The notes under the pieces are model-generated. The model was not told the origin of the DNA, searched no databases, and saw nothing but the letters and a program-made list of their open reading frames with translations. Both the position numbers and the translations under genes were made by a program. A stretch of 64,000 nt of DNA. Origin: Aneurinibacillus thermoaerophilus. Lineage in GTDB: Bacteria > Bacillota > Bacilli > Aneurinibacillales > Aneurinibacillaceae. Below, piece after piece: positions 25,786 through 34,947 of the stretch. The stretch's first letter is position 1, and the number at the start of each line of letters is the position of its first letter. The stretch is from assembly GCF_900099925.1 (NCBI RefSeq), contig NZ_FNDE01000008.1:45552-109551 (forward strand), written 5' to 3'.

Positions 25786-27271
25786 ATACAACAGGCGTTT
25801 TTCTGTAAGTGACCGTCGCCTCAATAAACGCCGCAGTCGCCCGGCACAATTCTTTAACGCCCTCTGCAAGCAATGGTTCATTCATAAACGAAAAACTGAG
25901 TCTTAGGAAATGGTGTTTCGACTCAATCGGATAGCAGGCCGCTCCGGGGAGAAATGTAAGCTGATAGTTGCTGGCATACATAAGAAAGTCTTCCGTATCC
26001 ACATGCGGAGGAAGCGAAAGCCATAAATTTACTCCGCCTCTGGGTGTAAGCCAGCTAATCCCTTCCGGCATATGCTTCGCCAGCAATTCAATCATCATAT
26101 CGCGGCGAAGTTGCAGAGCAATGCGCAATTTTTTAACATGGTTGCGCATCCGTTCCGAATAAAGCAGCGGGAGCACCGCTTTTTGCGTCAATAGCGGGCT
26201 GCCAAGATCCATATTGCCTTTAGCTGCGACCAATCTATGAAAAATTGTGCCAGAAGCGACCAGCACGCCAATCCGGCAACCGGGAGCGAGTATTTTACTA
26301 AGGCCTTTCAAATAAATCACATGGCCGAGCGGGTCCATGCTTTTTAGCGAAGACGGGGGCTTATTCTCATAATAAATTTCGCTCCACGGATCATCCTCTA
26401 GGATGATGCTCTGTGTCTCATAGGCAATGTCAAGCAACTGGCGTCGTCGCTCGATACTCATCACCGTTCCGGTTGGATTATGAAAGGTCGGCATCGTATA
26501 AATAAGCTTTGGCTTGTATTTCTCACATAGCGCCGCCAGCATATCTACTCGCATTCCATCCTTATCTACAGGCACGGGAAGAATGGTAGCCCCGCGCCAG
26601 CGGAATACATCAATCGCCGCAGGGTAGGTAGGCGCCTCGGTAATGACGATATCCCCTGGGCCGACAAACGTCCGAGCCACGAGATCAATGCCCTGTTGTG
26701 TTCCATTCGTAATTAAAATTTCTTCCGGTGTTACTTGAATTTGCTTATCCCGTAAATAAACAGTTAGTTCTTGACGCAGCGGCAAGTCACCCTGAACGTC
26801 GCTGTACGTGGAAAGAATTCTCGGCTCCTCAGCAAGAATGCGCTGAATTTCTTTTTCCAAGTACCGGTTTGGCAAAAGCCCGGGGTCAATCGTAGAAGAA
26901 AAAAATTCATAGCGGGCCGATACCTGGTGATAGCGTGAAAACTGCGCTCGTGGCAAATAGTCGGGAACCGACAGTTGCCAATCAAACGGCGACTCTTTTT
27001 TTGGCAGCTCTTTTTTCGGCGTTGTATCCGCCGCTTTTGTCCGTACAAATGTGCCTTTTCCTTGAATACGTATAATATATCCATCTTCTTCAAGCGCATC
27101 ATACGCTTGAACGACTGTCATGAAACTTACATGAATCTGTTTAGCCAGCGCACGGACAGAAGGGAGACGTGTGCCTTCTTCCAACAACTCCGACTGGATA
27201 CGGTCCACAATCGCTTGATAAATTTGCTTGGCCAACGGAACAGGAAGCTGCCGGTTCACTTTTATTTGCAT
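25784..27271 (-). CDS. pdxR: MocR/GabR-type PLP-binding regulator, probable PdxR
   Basis: A 495-residue fusion of a GntR winged-helix domain (residues about 1-75: PLAKQIYQAIVDRIQSELLE, LPSVRALAKQIHVSFMTVVQ, IQGKGTFVRT) with a class I aminotransferase-like domain. That domain has ILITNGTQQGIDLVARTF, YTMPTFHNPTGTVMS, and a PLP lysine in HVIYLKGLSKILAPGCRIG. PdxR proteins sense PLP and activate pdxST. It is convergent with pdxST and shares the 15-base repeat AAGTGTTATATAAAG with that promoter, the main reason for calling it PdxR rather than GabR. AAGGAG precedes the ATG. Confidence 0.9.
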   Translation of the reverse strand: MQIKVNRQLPVPLAKQIYQAIVDRIQSELLEEGTRLPSVRALAKQIHVSFMTVVQAYDALEEDGYIIRIQGKGTFVRTKAADTTPKKELPKKESPFDWQLSVPDYLPRAQFSRYHQVSARYEFFSSTIDPGLLPNRYLEKEIQRILAEEPRILSTYSDVQGDLPLRQELTVYLRDKQIQVTPEEILITNGTQQGIDLVARTFVGPGDIVITEAPTYPAAIDVFRWRGATILPVPVDKDGMRVDMLAALCEKYKPKLIYTMPTFHNPTGTVMSIERRRQLLDIAYETQSIILEDDPWSEIYYENKPPSSLKSMDPLGHVIYLKGLSKILAPGCRIGVLVASGTIFHRLVAAKGNMDLGSPLLTQKAVLPLLYSERMRNHVKKLRIALQLRRDMMIELLAKHMPEGISWLTPRGGVNLWLSLPPHVDTEDFLMYASNYQLTFLPGAACYPIESKHHFLRLSFSFMNEPLLAEGVKELCRATAAFIEATVTYRKTPVV

Positions 27272-27289
27272 AACGGATAACTCCTTATT

Positions 27290-27320
27290 AAGTGTTATAT
27301 AAAGATATACTGTTATATAA
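27290..27320 (-). promoter_or_regulatory. Operator repeats upstream of pdxR
   Basis: AAGTGTTATATAAAG (27290-27304) is identical to 24181-24195 before pdxS. A second copy of the core, CTGTTATATA (27310-27319), follows 18 bases on and matches 24109-24118. Direct repeats of this kind bind MocR dimers, so autoregulation is likely. Confidence 0.7.
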
Positions 27321-27622
27321 GCATAACATAATCATCAGTTTTATAGAAAGTGCTCCTTCGTTCAATATTTATAGCCTTTCCATCGTAATCAAAGCAGCCA
27401 TTCCCATCCACGGAATGGCTTTATTGTTATGTGAGTAAATAATAAAAGGTTATGAATAAAAAATGTATGGATGTTATCTTTTTTATTTTTTCTGTTCTCC
27501 GTTTTGATAAGCCGCGATGAACTTAGGAAATCTCCCGAAATAACTAGTACTTTTATGAGCTTCTCTTCATATTCACAAGATACGGTTTAATATTTTTAAT
27601 AATACAAAAACAGGAAAGATGG

Positions 27623-27650
27623 TTGATTTATAAAGTTATATTAGTAAAAT
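27623..27650 (+). promoter_or_regulatory. Predicted promoter of the riboswitch operon
   Basis: TTGATT (27623-27628), 16-base spacer, TAAAAT (27645-27650), about 37 bases before the riboswitch. The 27321-27622 stretch upstream is AT-rich and holds no gene I can support. Confidence 0.5.
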
Positions 27651-27686
27651 AATCCTGGTAGAACCAACCTATTCTAATCTGAAAAA

Positions 27687-27757
27687 GGCAAATCTATCGA
27701 AAGGTAGAGACGTAAAGCCAAGGGTCTAAGGTTGCAAAACTATGACAGCCGGTTGCC
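27687..27757 (+). ncRNA. Cyclic-di-GMP-I (GEMM-I) riboswitch
   Basis: Order of conserved parts: GGCAAA, a stem CTATC/GGTAG capped by a GAAA tetraloop, GACGTAAAGCC, GGGTCTAAGG, then TATGACAGCCGG and TTGCC closing on the opening GGCAA. This is the class I c-di-GMP aptamer, including the GNRA loop, its receptor region and the ligand-contacting bases. Departures from consensus are small (GACGT for GACGC, one G fewer near the closing stem). A terminator hairpin follows at 27845, ahead of the decarboxylase-chemoreceptor operon. Confidence 0.92.
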
Positions 27758-27844
27758 AAAATTGTAGCGCACATAAGTGTCGTTCGTAAAAGCATTCTAT
27801 CATCTTGTCAAAGGTTTACAAATCGGGTGTACTGCATATTGGCA

Positions 27845-27880
27845 CAGGCTATTCCAAAGAATATGGATGGCCTTTTTCTT
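27845..27880 (+). terminator. Expression-platform terminator of the c-di-GMP riboswitch
   Basis: AGGCTATTCC and GGATGGCCT pair over nine positions with one bulge and one G-U pair, then TTTTTCTTTT. It lies about 90 bases after the aptamer and 50 before the decarboxylase start. Whether c-di-GMP favours or prevents this hairpin cannot be told by eye. Confidence 0.65.
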
Positions 27881-27929
27881 TTAGTATTAAAAAAATAAGA
27901 AAATCAAGCAAAGGGAATGGGGGATAAAC

Positions 27930-29591
27930 ATGAAGATGAAAGACATACAAGCTTTGTTTCCAAGCGAAGATGGAAACAAAGAACGTCGGCAGGTGCTACT
28001 TCAATTCATGCAAAACATTGTGGAGGGGCTTGATCGCCTGAAAGACCCACAACGCGCAACACTAGGATCGATGCAGGAGAGGACAGGAGAGTTTTACAAG
28101 GATATTATAGACTGCGCGCAGGTTCCAGAGCGCGGAATAGCATTGGATAAAGTCGTTGAAGAACTTCTCGGGTTAGCCAAAGGACATCCGTATCATACAA
28201 GAAATTTCGTAAGTAATGTATTGCCTATGGCAAGTATTCCAGGTATTCTGGGCTCTTTACTTACTACATTGTTAAATGGCAACAATTTATGGGATGTATA
28301 CGGACCGGCTGGCGCGGAGGCAGAAGTAAAAGTCATCGCCATGATGTCCAAACTGGCGGGTTATGACGCTACAAAATCATGGGGATACACGACATGGGGC
28401 GGGCAAGGAGCCGTATTCTCAGGGCTGCGCCTCGCTATCGCCAAGCAATTCCCGGATGCTAAAGAAAAGGGCGTGCCTGGCAATTTGTACTGCTTTGCTT
28501 CAGAAAACGCGCATTATAGCCTTTTTAAATCCATGGAGGCGACCGGCATCGGCAGTAACCATTTGATTACGGTCAAAGCCGATCCGCTAACGCACGCTAT
28601 GAATACAGATGATTTGCGCGAAAAAATGGAACGTGTTATTCAGCAGGGAGGTATCCCCATATACATCGTCGCCACGACAGGGGCCACGGATTCATTCGGA
28701 ATTGACGATATAAAAGCGATTAAAGAAACAGCCGACGCAATTACGAATCGATACGGGCTCCATCCGGCGCATATCCACGCCGATTCGGCGCTAGGCGGAT
28801 TCTATTGCCTGTTTAACGACTACGATTTTGCGCGCAATCCGCTTCAACTCGAACAGCCTTTGTGCGAGAACTTACTGCAAATCCGCGAAAAAATGCAGCA
28901 TTTACATCTGGCTGACAGTCTCTGCTTCGATTTTCAAAAGCTCGGACAAACGCCGTATCTTACGAGCCTGTTCCTTGTGAAAAACGGAAAAGATATTGGG
29001 CTGCTTGATTTGCATGAGTTCGAAACACCATATGTGGGCAACCGGGGCTATGGCAGTTATCACACAAGCTACACGCTGGAATGCTCGCGTATGGCCAGTT
29101 CGATCGCGATATACGCGGCACTGTTGGCGTTCGGCGTGGATGGCTACCGCCAAATCCTTGCCAATTATGTGCGGGTGAATATGGCGTTCCGCGACAGGCT
29201 ATTGGCCCGTTTTTCGAATGTGGCTGTTACAAATGAGAATAATCCTGGACCGATTACGACTTTCCGGTTTTATCCAGAACAGGCGGAGTGGCACAAAGAA
29301 AGAGCAGGGAAACTTACAGGCAAGCAGATTAAACAGAACAACGAATGGAACTACCCAATATTTGAAGAATTAGGCAAACACCGTGAGCACGTGTTTTTCG
29401 GCGATACAACAAGGCAATGCTTAGTCGATGCATCCGATGTTTCAGAACGTGTACCTGTTTACGCTGCTAAGTTTTTTTCGATTTCTCCTTATACAACGGT
29501 AGAAACGTTGGACGAAATTGTTGAATTTTTGGCGAAACGTGTGGCATGCGTAGACACAATGCGAAATGCGAGGGAAAAGACCTATGTTTAA
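27930..29591 (+). CDS. PLP-dependent group II decarboxylase, unknown substrate
   Basis: A 553-residue decarboxylase of the glutamate/aromatic amino acid superfamily. [20 protein letters not shown] and the tryptophan-rich [19 protein letters not shown] form the N-terminal PLP region, [20 protein letters not shown] the stacking-histidine block, and [13 protein letters not shown] the PLP aspartate. The presumed Schiff-base lysine is in [14 protein letters not shown], where most relatives have D-x-H-K; here it is D-F-Q-K. GCAAAGGGAATGGGGGA precedes the ATG. Under a c-di-GMP riboswitch and overlapping a chemoreceptor gene by eight bases. The amine product cannot be predicted. Confidence 0.85.
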   Translation: MKMKDIQALFPSEDGNKERRQVLLQFMQNIVEGLDRLKDPQRATLGSMQERTGEFYKDIIDCAQVPERGIALDKVVEELLGLAKGHPYHTRNFVSNVLPMASIPGILGSLLTTLLNGNNLWDVYGPAGAEAEVKVIAMMSKLAGYDATKSWGYTTWGGQGAVFSGLRLAIAKQFPDAKEKGVPGNLYCFASENAHYSLFKSMEATGIGSNHLITVKADPLTHAMNTDDLREKMERVIQQGGIPIYIVATTGATDSFGIDDIKAIKETADAITNRYGLHPAHIHADSALGGFYCLFNDYDFARNPLQLEQPLCENLLQIREKMQHLHLADSLCFDFQKLGQTPYLTSLFLVKNGKDIGLLDLHEFETPYVGNRGYGSYHTSYTLECSRMASSIAIYAALLAFGVDGYRQILANYVRVNMAFRDRLLARFSNVAVTNENNPGPITTFRFYPEQAEWHKERAGKLTGKQIKQNNEWNYPIFEELGKHREHVFFGDTTRQCLVDASDVSERVPVYAAKFFSISPYTTVETLDEIVEFLAKRVACVDTMRNAREKTYV

Positions 29592-31272
29592 AACAAAAAG
29601 CTCCCTCGGTAAAAAAATTACCGCCTATTTTGCAGGTTGCATTCTCGTATTATCTATCATCTTCAGCTTTGTTTCTTATGAGCTTTCCATGTGGATTGTT
29701 AATCAATACGTTTTGCCCCAGTTCGAGAACACGCTGCAAACCAATATCCGGGAACTTGAGCGGAATTTGGACAAGACGCTGGCTACTCGTTCGGACGCAG
29801 GCTCAGACTCGGCCTATGCTAGCCTGCTGGCTTTCTTAAATGAACAAAAACAGGACATGGGTGCCGAATATGTGTATGTGCTCGGAAAAAAAGATAAAGC
29901 CTATATCGTTGCGCTGAGCGGAGCCGCTGAAAAACGAAACGCGGACTACACGTTCACCGCAGGGATGGAAAGAGCGTTTGACAACCCGGGAACCGTGCAG
30001 TTTAGCGAGGTATACGAGGACAGCTATGGTGTACATAAATCGGTCTTCACCCGTCTTGCGGGAACGGATATGATCATCGGCATTGATATGAACGCAGAGT
30101 TTGTCAAGAAGTTGAATCGCTACATTATTGGTATTAGCATCTTGCTTACACTGGCACTTATCGTTTTCGGTTTTGCCGCTGGCTATTCGATAGCGAGAAA
30201 AATCATAAAACCGATACAGCTCCTCGTCCAACATACACAAAAAGTGGCAGCTGGCGATTTGCGCGATGAAATAAAAATTGCAAACAACGATGAACTTGGG
30301 CAGCTTGCGACCAGCTTTAACCATATGAGCCAGCAGCTTAAAGATATGATTTCACAATTGTCGGCTACATCAAACCATGTGGTGGATTCATCCGAGACCT
30401 TATCCGCCAACGCGCAACTGACAACGGAGATGGCACACCAAATGGTAGCGGCGACTGAAGAAATTGTATCTGGCAACCAAACAGTGTCGCAAGCTGCGGA
30501 AGAGAACGCACAAGCTATGGGAGAAATCGCCTCGGGCATCCAGCACATTAGCGAATCAGCTGTTGCTGTTGCCGAACAATCCGTCAAAGCGGCACAGGAA
30601 GCGAATGACGGTAACGATCGGATTCAAAAAGCCGTATTGCAAATGGATTCGATTTCTGCTTCACTTTCCCATTCGACGGTACTTGTAAAGCAAACAAACG
30701 AGCGCACAAACCAAATTGGCCATGTAGTGGAATTGATTACGAGCATAGCCGATCAAATTAATCTACTCGCGCTTAATGCAGCGATTGAGGCGGCCCGCGC
30801 TGGAGAATATGGCCGCGGATTCGCGGTAGTAGCGGACGAAGTGCGCAAGCTTGCCGAACAATCGGCCGCTTCTGCAAGCAAAATTGCAGGCTCATTGCAT
30901 GCCATTTGCGAAGATTCGATTAAATCAGTGGAAGCGATGAATCAGATGGCGGCGGAAGTACAGGCCGGAACAGAGGTCGTAAATGAAGCTGGTCAAGCGT
31001 TTGAAAATATTCTCAGTCTCATCGACGATATTTCACAAAAAATCCAGGCGGTTTCCGCTGTAACACAACAGGTATCCGCAAGTGCTCAGCAAGTATCTGC
31101 ATCGGCGGAAGAAACGGTACAGATCGCCTCGGAATCCCTTGAGAATACAAGAAAAATAGCAGCTAGCTCCCAGGAGCAGTTAGCGTCAATGGAAGAGAGC
31201 GCAAGTGCTATCAAAGAACTGCAAGCACGGGCCCATTCATTGCAAAGCAAGCTCGGCAACTTCAAAATTTAG
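29584..31272 (+). CDS. Methyl-accepting chemotaxis protein (Cache-HAMP-MA)
   Basis: A 562-residue chemoreceptor. TM1 lies at about residues 13-38, then an external domain of roughly 150 residues with Cache-like text ([17 protein letters not shown]), TM2 near 178-200, HAMP ([20 protein letters not shown]), and the signalling tip [20 protein letters not shown] followed by [22 protein letters not shown] 29584 has GAGGG about ten bases before it and overlaps the decarboxylase stop by eight bases; an in-frame ATG at 29566 is possible. Both genes sit behind the c-di-GMP riboswitch, a common place for chemotaxis genes. Ligand unknown. Confidence 0.93.
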   Translation: MFKTKSSLGKKITAYFAGCILVLSIIFSFVSYELSMWIVNQYVLPQFENTLQTNIRELERNLDKTLATRSDAGSDSAYASLLAFLNEQKQDMGAEYVYVLGKKDKAYIVALSGAAEKRNADYTFTAGMERAFDNPGTVQFSEVYEDSYGVHKSVFTRLAGTDMIIGIDMNAEFVKKLNRYIIGISILLTLALIVFGFAAGYSIARKIIKPIQLLVQHTQKVAAGDLRDEIKIANNDELGQLATSFNHMSQQLKDMISQLSATSNHVVDSSETLSANAQLTTEMAHQMVAATEEIVSGNQTVSQAAEENAQAMGEIASGIQHISESAVAVAEQSVKAAQEANDGNDRIQKAVLQMDSISASLSHSTVLVKQTNERTNQIGHVVELITSIADQINLLALNAAIEAARAGEYGRGFAVVADEVRKLAEQSAASASKIAGSLHAICEDSIKSVEAMNQMAAEVQAGTEVVNEAGQAFENILSLIDDISQKIQAVSAVTQQVSASAQQVSASAEETVQIASESLENTRKIAASSQEQLASMEESASAIKELQARAHSLQSKLGNFKI

Positions 31273-31287
31273 CAGGAGGAAGAAGAA

Positions 31288-31319
31288 GGTGTCCCAGAGG
31301 TGATGGGGCACCCTTTTTT
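31288..31319 (+). terminator. Terminator after the chemoreceptor gene
   Basis: GGTGTCCCA pairs with TGGGGCACC (one G-U pair), loop of seven, then CTTTTTT. Confidence 0.9.
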
Positions 31320-31413
31320 CCTGCTTTAGAAATGATCCCTTGATAAATAGAAAGCCTATTATTCCTATGTAAATATTTCTAAAAAATAAAATAAATAGTA
31401 TATATAGAAAGTA

Positions 31414-31442
31414 TTGATTAAATGCATTGTAATGGTTATAAT
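31414..31442 (+). promoter_or_regulatory. Predicted promoter of the MATE transporter leader
   Basis: TTGATT (31414-31419), 17-base spacer, TATAAT (31437-31442). The gene starts about 180 bases after the expected transcription start. Confidence 0.7.
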
Positions 31443-31465
31443 GAAATCGCTTGATCTAAAAAGGA

Positions 31466-31609
31466 ATGGGAAAGTACATAAGTAAAAAAGTAAGGAAAGG
31501 GCATATTTCGTTTTATGCTCTTTTTTCGTGCGTAAAAGGTTTTGATTTACAGTATTTGTTATTGTGTGATATTGTATCATTGTTTATTTTGCGACATTCC
31601 AAAAAATAA
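31466..31609 (+). CDS. Possible leader peptide (47 aa) upstream of the MATE gene
   Basis: A 47-codon frame, MGKYISKKVRKGHISFYALF at its start, runs from 31466 across a terminator hairpin and stops 17 bases before the MATE start. Its ribosome site (AAAAAGGA) is almost touching the ATG, which is poor. Its place matches leader peptides that control antibiotic-induced attenuators, but it could be a chance frame. Confidence 0.35.
   Translation: MGKYISKKVRKGHISFYALFSCVKGFDLQYLLLCDIVSLFILRHSKK
31496..31527 (+). terminator. Terminator-like hairpin inside the MATE leader
   Basis: AGGGCATA pairs with TATGCTCT (one G-U pair) and is followed by TTTTT. It lies between the promoter near 31414 and the MATE gene at 31627, so it would cut transcription unless read through. 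Confidence 0.65.
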
Positions 31610-31626
31610 ACATAGGAGAAAAAAAG

Positions 31627-33021
31627 ATGAGAGAAACATATTCTGTAAGGGAAAAAACGCGGCAGCTTCTGGTGATTCTGCTTCCAATTTTAATTACACA
31701 ATTATCACTATATGCGATGAATTTTTTTGACACAGTCATGTCTGGCCACGCCAGCCCAAATGATCTGGCGGGCGTTGCAATTGGTTCCAGTATCTGGATG
31801 CCGGTCTATACAGGCTTAAGCGGAATTATGCTGGCCATAACACCGATTATCGCTCAATTAGCCGGGGCCAGAAGTACAGAGCGCATGCCGTTCACAGTCA
31901 TACAGGGGGCTTACTTGGCACTCGCGTTGTCTATTGTTGTTTTCATTGCCGGTTCGTTTACGCTCAGGCCCATCCTTGACATGATGGAACTGGAGCCCAC
32001 CGTGCGCGATATCGCTTATCATTATCTGATAGCTATTGGCTTTGGCATCGCGCCGCTGTTCATATCTATGGTGTTTCGCTGTTTTATTGATGCCCTTGGC
32101 TATACGCGTGTAACGATGCTCATCATGTTAATTTCGCTGCCCATAAACGTGGCGCTCAACTATGTGTTCATTTACGGAAAGTTTGGGTTTCCGCGTCTCG
32201 GCGGGGTAGGAGCAGGATATGCATCCGCGATTACGTATTGGTGCATCGCGTTTTTAAGTATATATGTTATTCACCGGATGTCCCCGTTTGCTAGCTACCG
32301 TATCTTTCGCTGCTTTTACCGCGTGGCGTTCTCTGCGTGGAAAGAGCAACTCAAGATCGGAATCCCGATTGGCTTTTCGATTTTTTTTGAAACAAGTATT
32401 TTTGCGGCCGTTACGCTTTTGATGAGCGAGTTCAGTACGGTGACGATCGCAGCGCATCAAGCGGCCATGAATTTCGCGTCGTGTCTGTACATGGTGCCAA
32501 TGAGCATTGCGATGGCCCTAACGATCGCGGTTGGGTTCGAAGTAGGGGCACGGCGCTTTAAAGACGCGGTACAGTATAGCTATCTTGGGATAGGTATGGC
32601 CGTGACGATGGCGCTTGTTTGCGCTTGTCTGCTGTTTTTCTTTAACGAACAAGTCGCTGGACTGTATACAACCGATGCTGAAGTGCTTGAATTAACCATG
32701 CAATTTCTAATATACGCGCTTTTCTTCCAGTTATCTGATGCCGTCGCCGCTCCGATCCAGGGCGTGCTACGTGGATATAAAGATGTTAATATTGTATTCC
32801 TCATCGCGTTCGTTTCCTATTGGCTCATCGGCCTTCCAGTCGGCTACATGCTTGCTAATTATACGTCCCTTGGCGCATTTGGCTATTGGATCGGATTGAT
32901 TACCGGTCTTTTGTTTGGAGCGATTGGTCTTTCGCTGCGTCTTGTTTACACGCAGCGAAAATTTTACCATGTATCAAAAGGAAGCCGAACAGAGCGGTTG
33001 GATAAAGATCTAGCCAATTGA
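31627..33021 (+). CDS. MATE family multidrug efflux transporter
   Basis: A 464-residue membrane protein with about 12 helices in two repeats. The N-terminal LLPILITQLSLYAMNFFDTV and MSGHASPNDLAGVAIGSSIW are the NorM-type signature, and IGIPIGFSIFFETSIFAAVT starts the second half. NorM relatives export cationic drugs and dyes in exchange for sodium or protons. ATAGGAG precedes the ATG. The leader carries a promoter, a short frame and a terminator hairpin, suggesting drug-responsive attenuation. Confidence 0.93.
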   Translation: MRETYSVREKTRQLLVILLPILITQLSLYAMNFFDTVMSGHASPNDLAGVAIGSSIWMPVYTGLSGIMLAITPIIAQLAGARSTERMPFTVIQGAYLALALSIVVFIAGSFTLRPILDMMELEPTVRDIAYHYLIAIGFGIAPLFISMVFRCFIDALGYTRVTMLIMLISLPINVALNYVFIYGKFGFPRLGGVGAGYASAITYWCIAFLSIYVIHRMSPFASYRIFRCFYRVAFSAWKEQLKIGIPIGFSIFFETSIFAAVTLLMSEFSTVTIAAHQAAMNFASCLYMVPMSIAMALTIAVGFEVGARRFKDAVQYSYLGIGMAVTMALVCACLLFFFNEQVAGLYTTDAEVLELTMQFLIYALFFQLSDAVAAPIQGVLRGYKDVNIVFLIAFVSYWLIGLPVGYMLANYTSLGAFGYWIGLITGLLFGAIGLSLRLVYTQRKFYHVSKGSRTERLDKDLAN

Positions 33022-33200
33022 AAGGATGGGAGTGTTTGTCTTTTTGTGGGTAATGCGATATAATTTAAATGTTAAGAAAATATATTTTTCAAGCATGGGA
33101 TTGCATAGAAAAACCTGACTGTTTGCAGCGCATCATTCAGCACCGTATTTTCAATATACTTTGTAGTTAACGAAACACTTGTACGGAAAGGGGTATGGAT

Positions 33201-33419
33201 ATGGATAGCATACAAGGCACTTATCAAATCGTTGATGGCAGCGGTAAATTGGCTCTTGGAAACAAGGAAGTCATTTCCCTGGTAGTAGGAAAAGCGATTA
33301 AAATTCTTCACCCCGAACACGGATGGCTGCAGGGAATTTATCAGGGCAACGGTGAGGTCGTTCACCCACAAGGAACATATTCGTTGAAAGAAGGCGACAT
33401 GATTCGTATTTTAAAGTAA
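33201..33419 (+). CDS. Small hypothetical protein (72 aa)
   Basis: A 72-residue, beta-rich looking protein: MDSIQGTYQIVDGSGKLALG, then HPEHGWLQGIYQGNGEVVHP and a closing YSLKEGDMIRILK. AAAGGGG is seven bases from the ATG at 33201; an ATG six bases earlier touches the ribosome site. A strong terminator follows. I recognise no family name with certainty; the repeated GxYQ pattern suggests a small barrel. Confidence 0.75.
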   Translation: MDSIQGTYQIVDGSGKLALGNKEVISLVVGKAIKILHPEHGWLQGIYQGNGEVVHPQGTYSLKEGDMIRILK

Positions 33420-33465
33420 TTCTGCATAGAAAAGCAGGCGCACAAAGCGCCTGTTTCAGATTGAA

Positions 33466-33506
33466 GAAAAACTCCCTCTACTCAATGGCAGTAGAGGGAG
33501 TTTTTC
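33466..33506. terminator. Bidirectional terminator
   Basis: GAAAAACTCCCTCTACT and AGTAGAGGGAGTTTTTC form a perfect 17-base-pair stem with a 7-base loop. A smaller hairpin (CAGGCGC/GCGCCTG) lies just upstream near 33435-33452. Confidence 0.93.
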
Positions 33507-33554
33507 GTGTATGCATACGAATTTTCCAAAAGCCTGTGAAACAATTGATAGAAT

Positions 33555-33705
33555 AATCAATTTCATAATTACCCATTAAAAACTGCGTTTTTACAGGGAT
33601 TATCGAGTTTTTAACACATGTTTGTAAGTAAAACTTGGGGAGGTGCTACTTTTTTAAGCTCCTGAAACCCTTGGGGCTCTAAGGCTCCGAGTTATGAAAT
33701 TGATT
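33555..33705. repeat. MITE-like element with 14-base terminal inverted repeats
   Basis: AATCAATTTCATAA (33555-33568) and TTATGAAATTGATT (33692-33705) are perfect inverted repeats bounding 151 bases with no coding frame. Inside are a T-rich stretch and a CTTGGGGCTCTAAGGCTC segment. The form is that of a small non-autonomous transposon or the fused ends of a deleted IS. No clear target duplication was found. Confidence 0.6.
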
Positions 33706-33730
33706 CAGAAGAATAAAGGAGAGGACAAAT

Positions 33731-34489
33731 TTAAAAGTTGCTGCGCGACTGCCCACCGTCCACATTCAGCGTTGCGCCGACCACCCAGGACGCTTTCTCA
33801 GAAGCGAGAAAGACGGCGACATTTGCAACTTCTTCTACCGTGCCGAAGCGGCCAGCCGGAATCTCGTTTTTTACAAATTGCTTAATTTTCTCCGGGTTTT
33901 CCTGAAGACGCTTCTGCCAGTTTCCGGTCGGGTGCAAAATTGAGCCTGGCGCGATGCCATTGACGCGGATGCCGTACGGAATGACTTCGTTTGCCAGCGC
34001 TTTCGTAAAGCTAATAAGCGCCGCTTTCGCCGCATTGTACGTCGGTTTGCCGCCCGATTCACGGCCGTAAATCGAACTGATATTAATAATGCTTCCTGCT
34101 CCTTTTTCTTTCATCAATGGAATGACTGCCTTGCTTAAATCGACGGCTGGATAGAAGTTAATGTCCATGGCCGCCTGAAATAGTTCGAGATCCGTGTCAA
34201 GAACGGTGCCACCGTTGCTTCCGCCTACATTGTTAACCAAGACGTCAACGGTTCCCCAATTGTTTACAACCTGGTTTATGATACTTTTGCGGGCCTCCCT
34301 GTCTGTCAAATCAGCAGGAAGCGCGAGAATACCATCCATTTCTGCGGCTGCTTCCTGCAACTCTGTTTCGCCGCGTGCAGCAATCGCCACTTTTGCTTCT
34401 TCCTCGTAAAAAGCGCGAGCAATCGCGCGCCCGATTCCTTTGGAACCGCCCGTTATAAGCACCACTTTATCTTTTAGTCCTAGATCCAT
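33731..34489 (-). CDS. Short-chain dehydrogenase/reductase (SDR), unknown substrate
   Basis: A 252-residue SDR: Rossmann motif VVLITGGSKGIGRAIARAFY, VLVNNVGGSNGG (NNxG), serine in IINISSIYGRESGG, and the YxxxK pair in KPTYNAAKAALISF. ATG 34489 begins MDLGLKDKVVLIT and has AAAGGTG in front; a GTG 18 bases upstream overlaps that site. It lies between the MITE-like element and a 440-base intergenic stretch, alone on the minus strand. The substrate cannot be assigned. Confidence 0.9.
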   Translation of the reverse strand: MDLGLKDKVVLITGGSKGIGRAIARAFYEEEAKVAIAARGETELQEAAAEMDGILALPADLTDREARKSIINQVVNNWGTVDVLVNNVGGSNGGTVLDTDLELFQAAMDINFYPAVDLSKAVIPLMKEKGAGSIINISSIYGRESGGKPTYNAAKAALISFTKALANEVIPYGIRVNGIAPGSILHPTGNWQKRLQENPEKIKQFVKNEIPAGRFGTVEEVANVAVFLASEKASWVVGATLNVDGGQSRSNF

Positions 34490-34947
34490 TGTGTCACACC
34501 TTTCCACTTTGCTAGGAAATACATTTTATCATACCATTGGGAAAACCAACATAACCATCAAAACAAACTTATACGTTCGGTCAGTTTATCATAGACAAAT
34601 TTTGCAGATTGTACCGTTTTCTGAATTTGAAGTGCTCGCGCTTGGCTTGCTAGGGCAAAATACGGCTTATGCTCTCTCGACTTTGAAGTAACAATTTTTG
34701 TATAACAAATGAGGGGACACTTCTTTTTTTACATATAATAGAATTGGCAATATCCAAATTACAAATTATTAAGTAACTATAAAAATATTATGTAAAGTAG
34801 TGTGAGAACAATGCCAAATGATGATTTTTTGAAAGGATAAACGGGTAATTATATAATTGCAAATGAATAAAGGAAGGAATATATGTATGAAAAATTGTCT
34901 TGGTGCGCAAATTTTATAAACTGGGTATCGAAAAGGAGAGAGACAAC
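34490..34947. other. 458-base intergenic region before pncB
   Basis: AT-rich DNA between the divergent SDR and pncB genes. No gene with a ribosome site, no convincing RNA family. TTGTATAACAA near 34695 recurs as its reverse complement in the rraA promoter region (about 37407), but an 11-mer match is weak. The pncB ribosome site AAAGGAGAG ends the region. Confidence 0.6.
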
